The notes under the pieces: model-generated
What the model saw: only the letters and a program-made list of their open reading frames with translations
What the model was told of the DNA's origin: nothing
Database searches by the model: none
Translations under genes and position numbers: made by a program
Assembly: GCA_036924085.1 (NCBI GenBank)
Contig: JAVGWX010000002.1
Coordinates: 52,079,105 to 52,143,104 of the forward strand
Direction of reading: 5' to 3'
Length of the DNA stretch: 64,000 nucleotides
Source: Ariolimax columbianus
Taxonomy: Eukaryota > Mollusca > Gastropoda > Stylommatophora > Arionidae
Part shown: piece by piece, positions 55,031-64,000 of the stretch
How positions within the stretch are numbered: position 1 is the stretch's first letter
Layout of the letters: each line of letters starts with the position of its first letter

Positions 55031-55447
55031 TCTTCTTCTTCATCGATCAACTCATGCTATGCTTCTAATCCGATGAGGTTCAGGAAGGAGACTGCGTTTG
55101 AGGTCTTCGCCGGTCCCCCACAGCTTTTCGAGCATGGTCGCTCTCCCTGGCCAGACTGCCTCTCTTTGGTTTGCATAGATCGGGCATTCTTGCAGAATAT
55201 GTTCTGGTGTTTGCTTGGGTGCTCCACAATTGCAAGTGGTGGTATCTCTGAGACCCATTCTGTGGAGGTGGGACTTGAGTCTACAATGTTTTGTTCTGAG
55301 TCGGAAGATCTTTGTCAGCCCATCTCTGCCAAGTTTGTTTATGCTGTCATTTTCTGGCTTGTATTCCTTTTTGCTGGTCTCTTCATTCTGTCTTCACGGA
55401 TTGTTTGAGGGGTGTCTTTGTTTCTTTATCGCTCTGTGAATGCGTGA
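55031..55447 (-). mobile_element. RNase H LINE 3' copy in a minisatellite, with TSD
   Basis: The direct repeat TGTGGCCTACACT lies at 55018-55030 and 55448-55460. The minus frame MGLRDTTTCNCGAPKQTPEH then ILQECPIYANQREAVWPG ends in a (GAA)n tail at 55031. It is close to the copy at 32841-33619. Confidence 0.93.
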
Positions 55448-55545
55448 TGTGGCCTACACTAAATCTGAAGATTGCTATTATATTGTATCTCAGTCTGTGG
55501 CCTACACTAAATCTGAAGATTGCTACTTGCTTACTTCTGTTTAGC
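55448..55545. repeat. Minisatellite, right part after the LINE
   Basis: GGCCTACACTAAATCTGAAG then ATTGCTA units resume, about two copies. Confidence 0.85.
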
Positions 55546-55859
55546 CTGTAATATCTGGGGAGTTTCTTTTTGGAAAGCCTAGTTTCCTTGCTTCCCACTT
55601 GTTCGTGTAGCCACTCCTGTAAAGTTAGTCCAATAAGTATTTAAGTATTTATCATGGCTGCTTTTCAGTGTTACATTAGTTAACTAGTGTTGCCCATAAT
55701 AATTACATGGGGTCAAACACATGAGACTGGCTCAGTTTAATGTGAGTATGTGTACTTGATGCACACATATTTTTACAATTTTAAACCGAGAATGGGTCAG
55801 AAGACTCGATGAAACAGCTCTTGACTATGTATGGAGATTGATGCGGGATAGACAAAATT
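55546..55859. other. Intergenic, no feature recognised
   Basis: No repeat or coding similarity. Confidence 0.4.
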
Positions 55860-56530
55860 AATGACCAATAACATCGACTGCTTCAACAGTGGGGTAAAAG
55901 CTAATGGCCAGGAACTCAAAGTGGTCGACTGTTTGAAATATCTGGGTTCGATTGCCAGTGATGAAGGATCAAAATATTCGGTTTTGGCCAGAGCAACACA
56001 GACAATAGCGGCACTTGCACGGCTTTACAAAATCTAGCAAGACAAACGGTTAGCCATATGCTCGAATATGAGATTAATGCGTATATTTGTCCTGTCAATA
56101 TTACTCTAGGCTTGTGAGACAGGGACAGTTGCAGCTGACCTGCAGTGGAGAATGCAGACCTTGGAGATGAGATGTTTCAGAAGACTTCTAGATGTCACAT
56201 ACAAAGACTGAGTTACAAATGAGGAAATACAAGAATGAATTACAACAAGAATAGGGCCTTTTGAAGATTTCTTCGAAATTGTAAAAAAACAGATACTTGG
56301 CACGGCCACAAATCGAGATCAGATATTCTTGCAAATACAATTCTGCATCGATTGGTGCAAGGTGGACGAATAAGAGGTCATCCCAAAAAGAGGTGGGAGG
56401 ACAGCATAAAAGAGTGGGACAATCTCAGATCAGAGGAAGCACAGACAGCGGATGCTGACAGAGTGGGCTTGTGGGGATGTCTTCATGGATGCCCCAATGA
56501 CCTCACCAGTTACGGATGACCTAACCTAAC
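55860..56530 (+). mobile_element. LINE relic, RT thumb and tail
   Basis: Plus strand: VVDCLKYLGSIASDEGSKYS, LARATQTIAALARLYKI, RLMRIFVLSILL then ACETGTVAADLQWRMQTLEM, RCFRRLLDVTYKD and, near the end, a RGGRTA-like stretch. Several in-frame stops. Confidence 0.85.
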
Positions 56531-56674
56531 GCCAATACAAACTAGTCTGTCACCATTCTTACAAATATGCTCGTTGAGCAGATGGGAGAATGAACTTTAT
56601 TCAGGTTAAAATCCAAAGTTTGTATCCATTTTTTTTTTAAAAATGCTTTGAAGCTGAAAAAGGGGAAGACAATT

Positions 56675-56990
56675 CCATGTCAGATGTCCAGTTTCAGACA
56701 TATGAAAGTCAGACTTACCCTCCATGTCAGATGTCCAGTTTCAGACATATGAAAGTCAGACTTACCCTCCATGTCAGATGTCCAGTTTCAGACATATGAA
56801 AGTCAGACTTACCCTCCATGTCAGATGTCCAGTTTCAGACATATAAAAGTCAGACTTACCCTTCATGTCAGGTGTCCAGTTTCAGACACATAAAAGTCAG
56901 ACTTACCTTCCATGTCAGGTGTCCAGTTTCAGACATAGAAAAGTCAGACTTACCCTCCATGTCAGGTTTCCACTTTCAAACATATACTAG
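56675..56990. repeat. Minisatellite, ~47 bp unit, ~6.5 copies
   Basis: Units of CATGTCAGATGTCCAGTTTC then AGACATATGAAAGTCAGACT and TACCCTC. The first three copies are nearly identical. Confidence 0.95.
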
Positions 56991-57167
56991 TCATGCCTAC
57001 GCTCATTATATGCTATTTGTACTTGACACATATAACACAGGCACATAATACTAGCAACTCACTAAGATTGATGATTCAATCTCATATGAAAGAGTTGAAT
57101 TAACAGCATGTCTCCAGAAAACTACACTGTAAATCCTGTTAAAAATTAATTGGAAGCGTCTTAAAAA

Positions 57168-57460
57168 TCCTTCTTCTTCTTCGTCGTTCATTCTCAAACT
57201 CCCACTACCAAGCCCTGAAAAATGCTTTGCAGGTAGCAAGATGCAGTCAGGAGAATGTGTTGTGTCGTAGATTACAGTTTGACTGCCATATTTGCACCTT
57301 TCGATCTGACATATCCGACTTCACAGCATTTCCGGATACTAGGTTAGCCTTCCCTCTTTAATCCCTTCTCCTCCGCCAGTCTGCTCTGTTGCAGTCTGTT
57401 ATCCAGGATCATTATGTGGAGGTGTAGAATGGTCTTGGCAGCTCTGCTCCTCAACACTTT
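57168..57460 (-). mobile_element. SINE1, reverse
   Basis: It starts CTTCTTCTTCTTCGTCGTTC (tail in reverse). The core reversed is CATATCCGACTTCACAGCAT. Then ATCCAGGATCATTATGTGGA and GTCTTGGCAGCTCTG. Confidence 0.88.
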
Positions 57461-57734
57461 GCAAGTTCCAACTTATCCACACAGAAAAATCTGTTACACA
57501 AGCCAGAAAAATGGTGTAGTCTTAATTGTTTTCATACTGGTCTCATGTGTGCTAGTAGAATTGTGTGTATAAACTATAATGAATGTACTTCGCAGAGATA
57601 TGGTAGTTTATGCACAAGAAAGTAAACAAAGAGCAAAGCAGCCTTTATTCCTCAACCCTATAAATCTTCTCAATGGACCCCAGGAATGGGAATAAACACT
57701 GTAATTATATTTTTTTTTTGGTGTGCATAATTTT
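57461..57734. other. Intergenic, no feature recognised
   Basis: Ordinary sequence between SINE1 and the 30-bp array. Confidence 0.4.
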
Positions 57735-58495
57735 ACATTTAAAGTTGCTTGGGCACAAGACCTACAATTTGGCTGTGTTTGGACACAAGACCTACAATTT
57801 GGCTGTGTTTGGATACAAGACATACAGTTTGGCTGTGTTTGGATACAAGACATACAGTTTGGACACAAGACCTACAATTTGGCTGTGTTTGGTGGACACA
57901 ATACCTACAGTTTAGCTGTGTTTAGTGTACACAAGACCTACAGTTTGGCTGTGTTTGGTGGACACAAGACCTACAGTTTGGCTGTGTTTGGACATAAGAC
58001 CTACAGTTTGGCTGTGTTTGGACATACAACCTACAGTTTGGCTGTGTTTGGTAGACACAAGACCTACAGTTTGGCTGTGTTTGGTGGACCCAAGACCTAC
58101 AGTTTGGCTGTGTTTGGGCACCAGACCTACAATTTGGCTGTGTTTGGACACAAGACCTACAGTTTGGCTGTGTTTGGTAGACACAAGACCTACAGTTAGG
58201 CTGTGTTTGGACAAGACCTACAGTTTGGCTGTGTTTGGACACAAGACCTACAGTTTGGCTCTGCATAAGACTTACAGTTTGGCTGTGTTTGGACACAAGA
58301 CCTACAGTTAGGCTCTGCATAAGACTTACAGTTAGTCTGTGTTTGGACACAAGACCTACAGTTAGGCTGCATTTGGACACAAGACCTACAGTTAGGCTGC
58401 GTTTGGACACAAGACCTACAGTTTGGCTGTGTTTGGACACAAGACCTACAGTTTGGCTCTGCATAAGACTTACAGTTTGGCTGTGTTTGGTCGAT
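57735..58495. repeat. Minisatellite, 30-bp unit, ~25 copies
   Basis: The unit ACAAGACCTACAGTTTGGCT then GTGTTTGGAC is a multiple of three, so long open frames appear on both strands (for example a 10-residue repeat with YSLAVFG). GGTGGACAC and CTGCATAAGACTT variants divide the array into blocks. No sign of a real gene. Confidence 0.96.
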
Positions 58496-58624
58496 AACAG
58501 ACTCACACTATCATTATTATTTGCACAACTAGACAACCATTTTACGCAGACAATAGTTTTAACGTTACTCAATTTCCTTTGTTTTAAAATGATAGAGCAC
58601 ACTAGTAAACTGTTTGTGGACTTT

Positions 58625-58870
58625 GTTAGCCATCACTTGATGTAACCCTCACTGTTAGCCATCACTTGATGTAACCCTTGCTGTCAGACATCACTTGATG
58701 TAACCCTCACTGTTAGACATCACTTGATGTAACCCTCACTGTCAGACATCACTTGATGTAACCCTCGCTGTTAGCCATCACTTGATGTAACCCTCGCTGT
58801 TAGCCATCACTTGATGTAACCTTCACTGTTAGCCATCACTTGATGTAACCCTCGCTTGGTGTGACCCTAT
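58625..58870. repeat. Minisatellite, 29-bp unit, ~8 copies
   Basis: Units of GTTAGCCATCACTTGATGTA then ACCCTCGCT, with GACAT and CACT variants. Confidence 0.95.
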
Positions 58871-59089
58871 CTTGATGTAGCTGTTTAAAGTCTGTGCGTT
58901 ATTATATTGTAATTTGTTATTCTTGTTTTAAAAGAATGTGAAAGTTTGGTTAGTGAGTTATTCGGCTGGTGTGACTGTTTGTTGGACAGCATTGTTGACT
59001 TTGTAAATATAGTTTATAACAAATATGAACGATATTTAGTCTTGCTCGATGAAATCCAATGGCTGGGTTATGATCTGCCACATGCATTA

Positions 59090-59875
59090 TTAAGCTTCCA
59101 TTACTTTGTTGCAATGAGAGACAAGTATGATTTGTCACTAGCTTCCATTACTTTGTTGCAATGAGAGACAAGTATGATTTGTCACTAGCTTCCATTACTT
59201 TGTTGCAATAAGAGACAAGTATGATTTGTCACTAGCTTCCATTACTTTGTTGCAATGAGAGACAAGTATGATTTGTCACTAGCTTCCATTACTTTGTTGC
59301 AATGAGAGACAAGTATGATTTGTCACTAGCTTCCATTACTTTATTGCAATGAGAGACAAGTATGATTTGTCACTAGCTTCCATTACTTTGTTGCAATAAT
59401 AGACAAGTATGATTTGTCACTAGCTTCCATTACTTTGTTGCAATGAGAGACAAGTATGATTTGTCACTAGCTTCCATTACTTTGTTGCAATGAGAGACAA
59501 GTATGATTTGTCACTAGCTTCCATTACTTTATTGCAATGAGAGACAAGTATGATTTGTCACTAGCTTCCATTACTTTGTTGCAATAATAGACAAGTATGA
59601 TTTGTCACTAGCTTCCATTACTTTGTTGCAATGAGAGACAAGTATGATTTGTCACTAGCTTCCATTACTTTGTTGCAATAAGAGACAAGTATGATTTGTC
59701 ACTAGCTTCCATTACTTTGTTGCAATGAGAGACAAGTATGGTTTGTCACTAGCTTCCATTACTTTGTTGCAGTGGGAGACAAGTATAATTTGTCACTAGC
59801 TTCCATTACTTTGTTGCAGTGGGAGACAAGTATGATTTGTCACTAGCCTCCATTACTCTGATACAGTGGAAGACA
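59090..59875. repeat. Minisatellite, 47-bp unit, ~16.5 copies
   Basis: Units of CTTCCATTACTTTGTTGCAA then TGAGAGACAAGTATGATTTG and TCACTAG. Shared variants recur every 188 bp (four units). Confidence 0.97.
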
Positions 59876-60060
59876 AGTTTCAGTATTCTTGAACTATTTA
59901 TGCTTTATCTTATCTGCTTTTTGCGTTTGTATTTATTTACTTCCTGGTTTGCTCTGAAGTTTACATTTTCCACCTTGGTGAAAACTGATGCATGTTAATA
60001 TGTAAGACTGTTAAATAATTGGGGATTGTCTTATTGAGTGAATCATATCAAAAGCTTTGT

Positions 60061-60188
60061 CAGTAATGATATACTTTGTGCCCTTGATATACCAGTAATG
60101 ATATACTTTGTGCCCTTGATATACCAGTAATGATATACTTTGTGCCCTTGATATACCAGTAATGATATACTTTGTGCCCTTGATATAC
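60061..60188. repeat. Minisatellite, 32-bp unit, 4 copies
   Basis: CAGTAATGATATACTTTGTG then CCCTTGATATAC, copies nearly perfect. Confidence 0.96.
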
Positions 60189-60284
60189 ATCGACATTCAT
60201 ACCCATCAATGTTCATATCTGTCATCTACCATCCCTTATCTGTTGCATATTATATGTCATGTATACAAGGCCATGTTACAGTGT

Positions 60285-60520
60285 AAAGGTAGTTCTATAG
60301 CAGACACTACTGATGTCAAGGATCAGGTGTTAGAGACTGCAAGCACTAGGCCCCAGTTTTTATCAGATGTGGTGGCCAGTTTCCTTCCCCACTGCCTTTC
60401 TTTCCATAATTGTTAGCCAGGTATCCATTTACAACTGTGTCACTGACGCATGTTGATTTTGTAGATCAAACGATTTTTTTCCGTTAGAAGCAACCACTCT
60501 ACCACTTTACTACTAACTGT
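60285..60520 (-). mobile_element. SINE3 copy, reverse, with tRNA-like head
   Basis: GTAAAGGTAGTTCTATAGCA, GACACTACTGATGTCAAGG, TGTTAGAGACTGCAAG, GTTAGCCAGGTATCCATTTA. The right end reversed contains GTAGTAAAGTGGTAGAGTGG, which resembles a tRNA box A. Confidence 0.75.
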
Positions 60521-60877
60521 AGTGCATGTAAATGAAAGCTTACAGAAGCTGTGTCAGTCATACTGTAAAACAACATTTATATTGGAACTGACTAAAATGT
60601 CAGAAAATTGTATAGAATGAAAATCATTCTTGTTACATTGTAAGTATTGATAAACTAGTCTTTATTGTTATTTATTGACCTGATAATTGAGTTTAGTGCT
60701 CAATGTGTATGACATCCATGGAACAGGTTGTCATTATGACATGCCAGTCTATTTCTCTGTATCTGTGACATTGTTAAGGAATTATTTAATGACGGATACC
60801 AAGAGCTCACAGTATTGATGGCTGTACCCAACAGTTACACTGTCATTGTGTCAATGTTCTTCATTGTACTTATCATC

Positions 60878-61150
60878 AGCTTTGATTTTCTGAAGATATT
60901 CTATTGATGTTGCTCTCTGATACTGTCATAAACTTAACATCCCAGAACATCAGATCAAGGGATGTAGCTTTGATTTTCTGAAGATATTCTATTGATGTTG
61001 CTCTCTGATACTGTCATAAACTTAACATCCCAGAACATCAGATCAAGGGATGTAGCTTTGATTTTCTGAAGATATTCTATTGATGTTGCTCTCTGATACT
61101 GTCAAAAACTTAACATCACAGAACATCAGATCAAGGGATGCAGCATGAGC
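60878..61150. repeat. Tandem triplication, 88-bp unit
   Basis: Three nearly identical copies begin AGCTTTGATTTTCTGAAGAT at 60878, 60966 and 61054, ending near ATCAAGGGATG. A partial fourth AGCTTTGATTT follows at about 61152. Confidence 0.96.
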
Positions 61151-61864
61151 TAGCTTTGATTTCTATTACTTATTGCATGATCAAAACATAAATGAGGTCA
61201 TCCTCATGGCAAAAGCCTCCCCACCATTTTACTTTAAGTTTAGAACTTCAGACCACCATGCAGATTTAAACGCTAAGAATGAGCCAACTTCACTGTGATA
61301 GAGGAGAAACTTGAATATTTGTTAAACTAATCTTCAGAAGTAGTAGGTCTCGCTCTTGTCAAATTGAAGACCTCATTTATGACCTTTATGATTTGAATTT
61401 ATATTTGCATTTAAATTACCTTTTTATTCAGCTCAAAAGAGTGTGTTGACAAGCATTTTGTTTACCCAATTTGTTGTATTATTGTTTTTATATATCATTA
61501 ATTAATGTAAACATAACATAAAGGCATTTTAGTGATGAATAATAGCTCGCAGCTGGAGAGATTTAAGACTGAAATCAGTTGTAGGAACAATACCATAAGT
61601 AACACTGGAAGCTCTGACTTAACTCTCATGATGATAATGAGAAACTATGCAAAGCAATGCAATAGCATAAAACTCTGATCACCAGAAGGAGTTGTCTCAT
61701 TCTAAAGTCGGTTTAACATGCCATTTAAAAACAAAATGAAAAGTATGTGAGTTATGCCTGGAGAATACAGTGTCCGACTATTTTTATAAGCACTACAGAC
61801 AGTACTATTCGCAGATCTGTATCCATAATTAAAATGGGTCACAACAGAGCTAAATGATTCTTTT
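61151..61864. other. Intergenic, AT-rich, no feature
   Basis: No repeats or coding similarity recognised. Confidence 0.4.
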
Positions 61865-62130
61865 TTGTTTGGGGGGAGGGAGGGGGCACAGGTATTTTTT
61901 TTAAAACGGGTTAGTGTAGAGGTGAGTCAAATAGATGGTCAGAGGGGGGGAGTACAAGGTAAGATAAATGGGGGGAAAAAGGTGGTACAGGGGAGAGTGA
62001 AACTGGGGGGGGGGATGTTTATAGGTGAATTATGATCAGTATGTAGGGTAGAGGGGGAAGGATAGGGGTAAACTATGCTCTCTGAGGGGTAGGCCACATG
62101 GGTAGATTACACTCTGAGGGGTTGGCCACA
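61865..62130. repeat. G-rich low-complexity tract
   Basis: Several runs of five or more G on the + strand (61871-61886, about 61945-61952, 61970-61976, 62005-62015) and a repeated CTCTGAGGGGT-GGCCACA module. It has quadruplex potential on the + strand. Confidence 0.8.
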
Positions 62131-62164
62131 GGAATAGATTAAGCTCTGAACCAAAGAAAATATT

Positions 62165-62560
62165 GTGAAACTGGAATCTCTACAAATTCTACACAATCGC
62201 CATCAAGACCACATACAAATCAAAATGAAAAAGAGAGCACCCTGGTCGTGTAGAACATGACACCTGCTACCAACTGTCCGGGTGAGATCTGGTGATCCTC
62301 CTCCAACAGCGCACAGGACACAACAGGCTCAGATGTTATCTTTATAATAAACTCAAGATTGGCACTACAGACCTTTGTACCTGAGGCACAGCTCCCATGG
62401 CAGCGGAACATCTCTTGCAGTCCTACCCATCATACACTAGGGAAAGGAGTACGCGGCAAGAGTCAGTGTCCTTTCATTAAAAACTGTATGGAAGTGTACA
62501 GAGCCTTGAGTTGACTGCTGCCTTTATTAAAGTCATTGAAGACGAATGAATAAGAAACTA
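62165..62560 (+). mobile_element. RNase H LINE 3' end relic
   Basis: AGATCTGGTGATCCTCCTCC, then GCGCACAGGACACAACAGGC, TCAAGATTGGCACTACAGAC and AGCGGAACATCTCTTGCAGT follow the nucleotide order of the RNase H LINE tail (as at 10700-10980). Broken by stops. Confidence 0.7.
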
Positions 62561-62599
62561 ATGAGAGTCAATGAGTCCTTCACTTTTAAGCCCATTTTT

Positions 62600-62770
62600 G
62601 CGAACCCCATTCAACCTAGAGGCATGAGAAATAGAGGGTGACCAAAAAAACATAGAGAAGAGAGCTTGAGGCGACATAAAGGGGATGACTTGGACAGAGA
62701 TGGAACGGATGGACCAGGACAAGATGATTGGGCTAGTGCTTGTTGAAGACCTGTGCTCCACATAGAGCTT
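62600..62770 (+). mobile_element. LINE relic, RTE-like C-terminal end
   Basis: Plus-strand pieces KNIEKRA, TWTEMERMDQDK and VEDLCST match the end of RTE-like elements (W..L...AQDR..W...V.GLCST). Confidence 0.6.
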
Positions 62771-63514
62771 AAATGTTTTGATGATGATGTTGAACCCAAA
62801 GATGAAAAAAAGACATGTTGTACATTCGGTTCTTATCCAGCTCGATTTTTTTTAACATTCTTCAAATCTACATGGCACATGAACCTGTGACACCAGGCAG
62901 CAGAGCTTCAGGACAAAAGGAAGGCCAAGAAATACAAATAATGGATTGACAGTGTAGTTGTTTGAACCTGCTTGTGCTGATGGTAGTGGATTTTTAGTGA
63001 CTTTTCTTATATTCAAGGATGTGGGCTTTTATCTTTCTGTCTGTAGTGCAATGCAATGATTCTCAATAGGCTGACAGACTACATGAATTAGAGTGACAAT
63101 CCCCACCACATTGGTAAGGTTGCTGTGACATGGAAATGCTGAGGCGATGTCTTGGTCAGTATGTTGCTACTGATCCTGACATGAGTTACTTAGCCCCCCA
63201 TCGACAATGTTTGTTAGAGGCATGGATTGAGAAATAACTGAACTGGCACTAGCAAGGCAACAGCACCTTCTCTCCTCATCGAGGTGAACAAACTCTGAGC
63301 ATGCTTTGAGCTTTCAAGTTCTGTTGCTAACCACATGCTAATTGGAACATTACATGGTCTGTCTGTTTTCTTGACTAGACTTAGTCCTTCTGGTTATTAT
63401 TGGAGCAAAACACAGCAACAGATGTGTTCCTTCCATTCTTGTTCTTGACCATCTTCTTCAATTCCACACATGTGACTCTAGCTACTGTGCCCTCACTCTT
63501 CTCTTCAATCATTC
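62771..63514. other. Intergenic, no feature recognised
   Basis: No repeat match except a weak resemblance of 63150-63190 to the TGGTCAGT module of SINE2. Confidence 0.35.
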
Positions 63515-64000
63515 ATCGCAAGTTGGGTGTTCGTTGCTGTCCTCCCTCTTCAATCATTCTTCACCAGGTGTTCGTTGCTGTCCTCCCTCTTCAATCATTC
63601 TTCACCAGGTGTTCGTTGCTGTCCTCCCTCTTCAATCATTCTTCACCAGGTGTTCGTTTGCTGTCCTCCCTCTTCAATCATTCTTCACCAGGTGTTCTTT
63701 GTTGTCCTCCCTCTTCAATCATTCTCCACCAGGTGTTCTTTGCTTTCCTCCCTCTTCAATCATTCCTTATTGGGCATTCTTTGCTGTCCTCCCTCTTCAA
63801 TCATTCTCCACCAGGTGTTCTTTGCTTTCCTCCCTCTTCAATCATTCCTTATTGGGCATTCTTTGCTGTCCTCCCTCTTCAATCATTCTCAACCAGGCAT
63901 TCTTTGCTGTCCCCCCTCTTCAATAATTCTTCACCGGTTCTTTGCTGTCTTTCCCCCTCCCCTTCAATCATTCTTCACTAGATATTCTTTGCTGTCTCCT
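63515..64000. repeat. Minisatellite, 41-bp unit, ~12 copies, running off the window
   Basis: Units of CTTCAATCATTCTTCACCAG then GTGTTCGTTGCTGTCCTCCC, with CTTATTGGGC variants. The long overlapping frames here are products of the repeat. Confidence 0.95.

Noticed and set aside
57723..58645. Long frames on both strands (up to 226 codons)
   Set aside because: They read through a 30-bp tandem array; the open frames follow from a unit divisible by three and show no gene structure.
58625..59875. CRISPR-like arrays
   Set aside because: Repeats are contiguous without unique spacers, and the context is a eukaryotic genome.
63400..63981. 193-codon and 130-codon frames with PLQSF repeats
   Set aside because: They come from a 41-bp tandem array that is open in several frames; no independent evidence of coding.

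Overview
This window is eukaryotic, most likely from a mollusc and probably a gastropod. The evidence is one spliced gene spread over about 48 kb, introns of 0.8-13 kb, tRNA-derived SINEs, several clades of non-LTR retrotransposon, mariner and piggyBac relics, and abundant minisatellites. The phylum is inferred from the style of the repeats and is not proven. Nothing bacterial is present: there are no operons, no CRISPR arrays and no stand-alone RNA genes.

The only host gene I can support is on the + strand. It encodes a Rho GTPase-activating protein of the RICH/nadrin group (ARHGAP17, ARHGAP44, SH3BP1; insect relative RhoGAP92B). I reconstruct eleven coding exons: 1493-1620, 6340-6387, 10041-10104, 13585-13669, 16786-16860, 21020-21136, 25212-25291, 28190-29716, 43150-43244, 44025-44137 and 48536-49241. 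All ten junctions are phase-compatible, giving about 1011 residues. Exons 1-7 hold the RhoGAP domain, including the arginine finger in exon 2. Exons 8-11 hold a long Ser/Pro-rich tail with proline-rich SH3-type ligands and a C-terminal class-I-like PDZ ligand (DTKL). The upstream exons, expected to encode a BAR domain, lie before the window. Exon 5 uses a GC donor. Exon 8 (1527 bp) is symmetric and could be a cassette or an alternative 3' end.

The introns are packed with mobile elements. (a) RNase H-bearing non-LTR elements have (GAA)n tails; one copy keeps an intact 349-codon frame and four have clear target-site duplications. (b) CR1-like LINEs end in short TTAAGT-type repeats; the longest copy is at 39.8-42.9 kb. 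(c) Many relics are C-terminal ends of other LINEs. (d) Five SINE-like families are present, called SINE1 to SINE5 here. SINE1 and SINE4 share a core of about 45 bp despite different ends. (e) There are two mariner relics, one a fold-back MITE, and a piggyBac-like fragment.

Downstream of the gene (49.2-64 kb) I see no host gene. The stretch holds LINE and SINE relics and about a dozen unrelated tandem arrays (units of 19-88 bp), mostly from 52.5 kb on. Two arrays inside the gene abut splice sites and resemble them: a 52-bp array at the exon 6 donor and a 26-bp array at the exon 11 acceptor.
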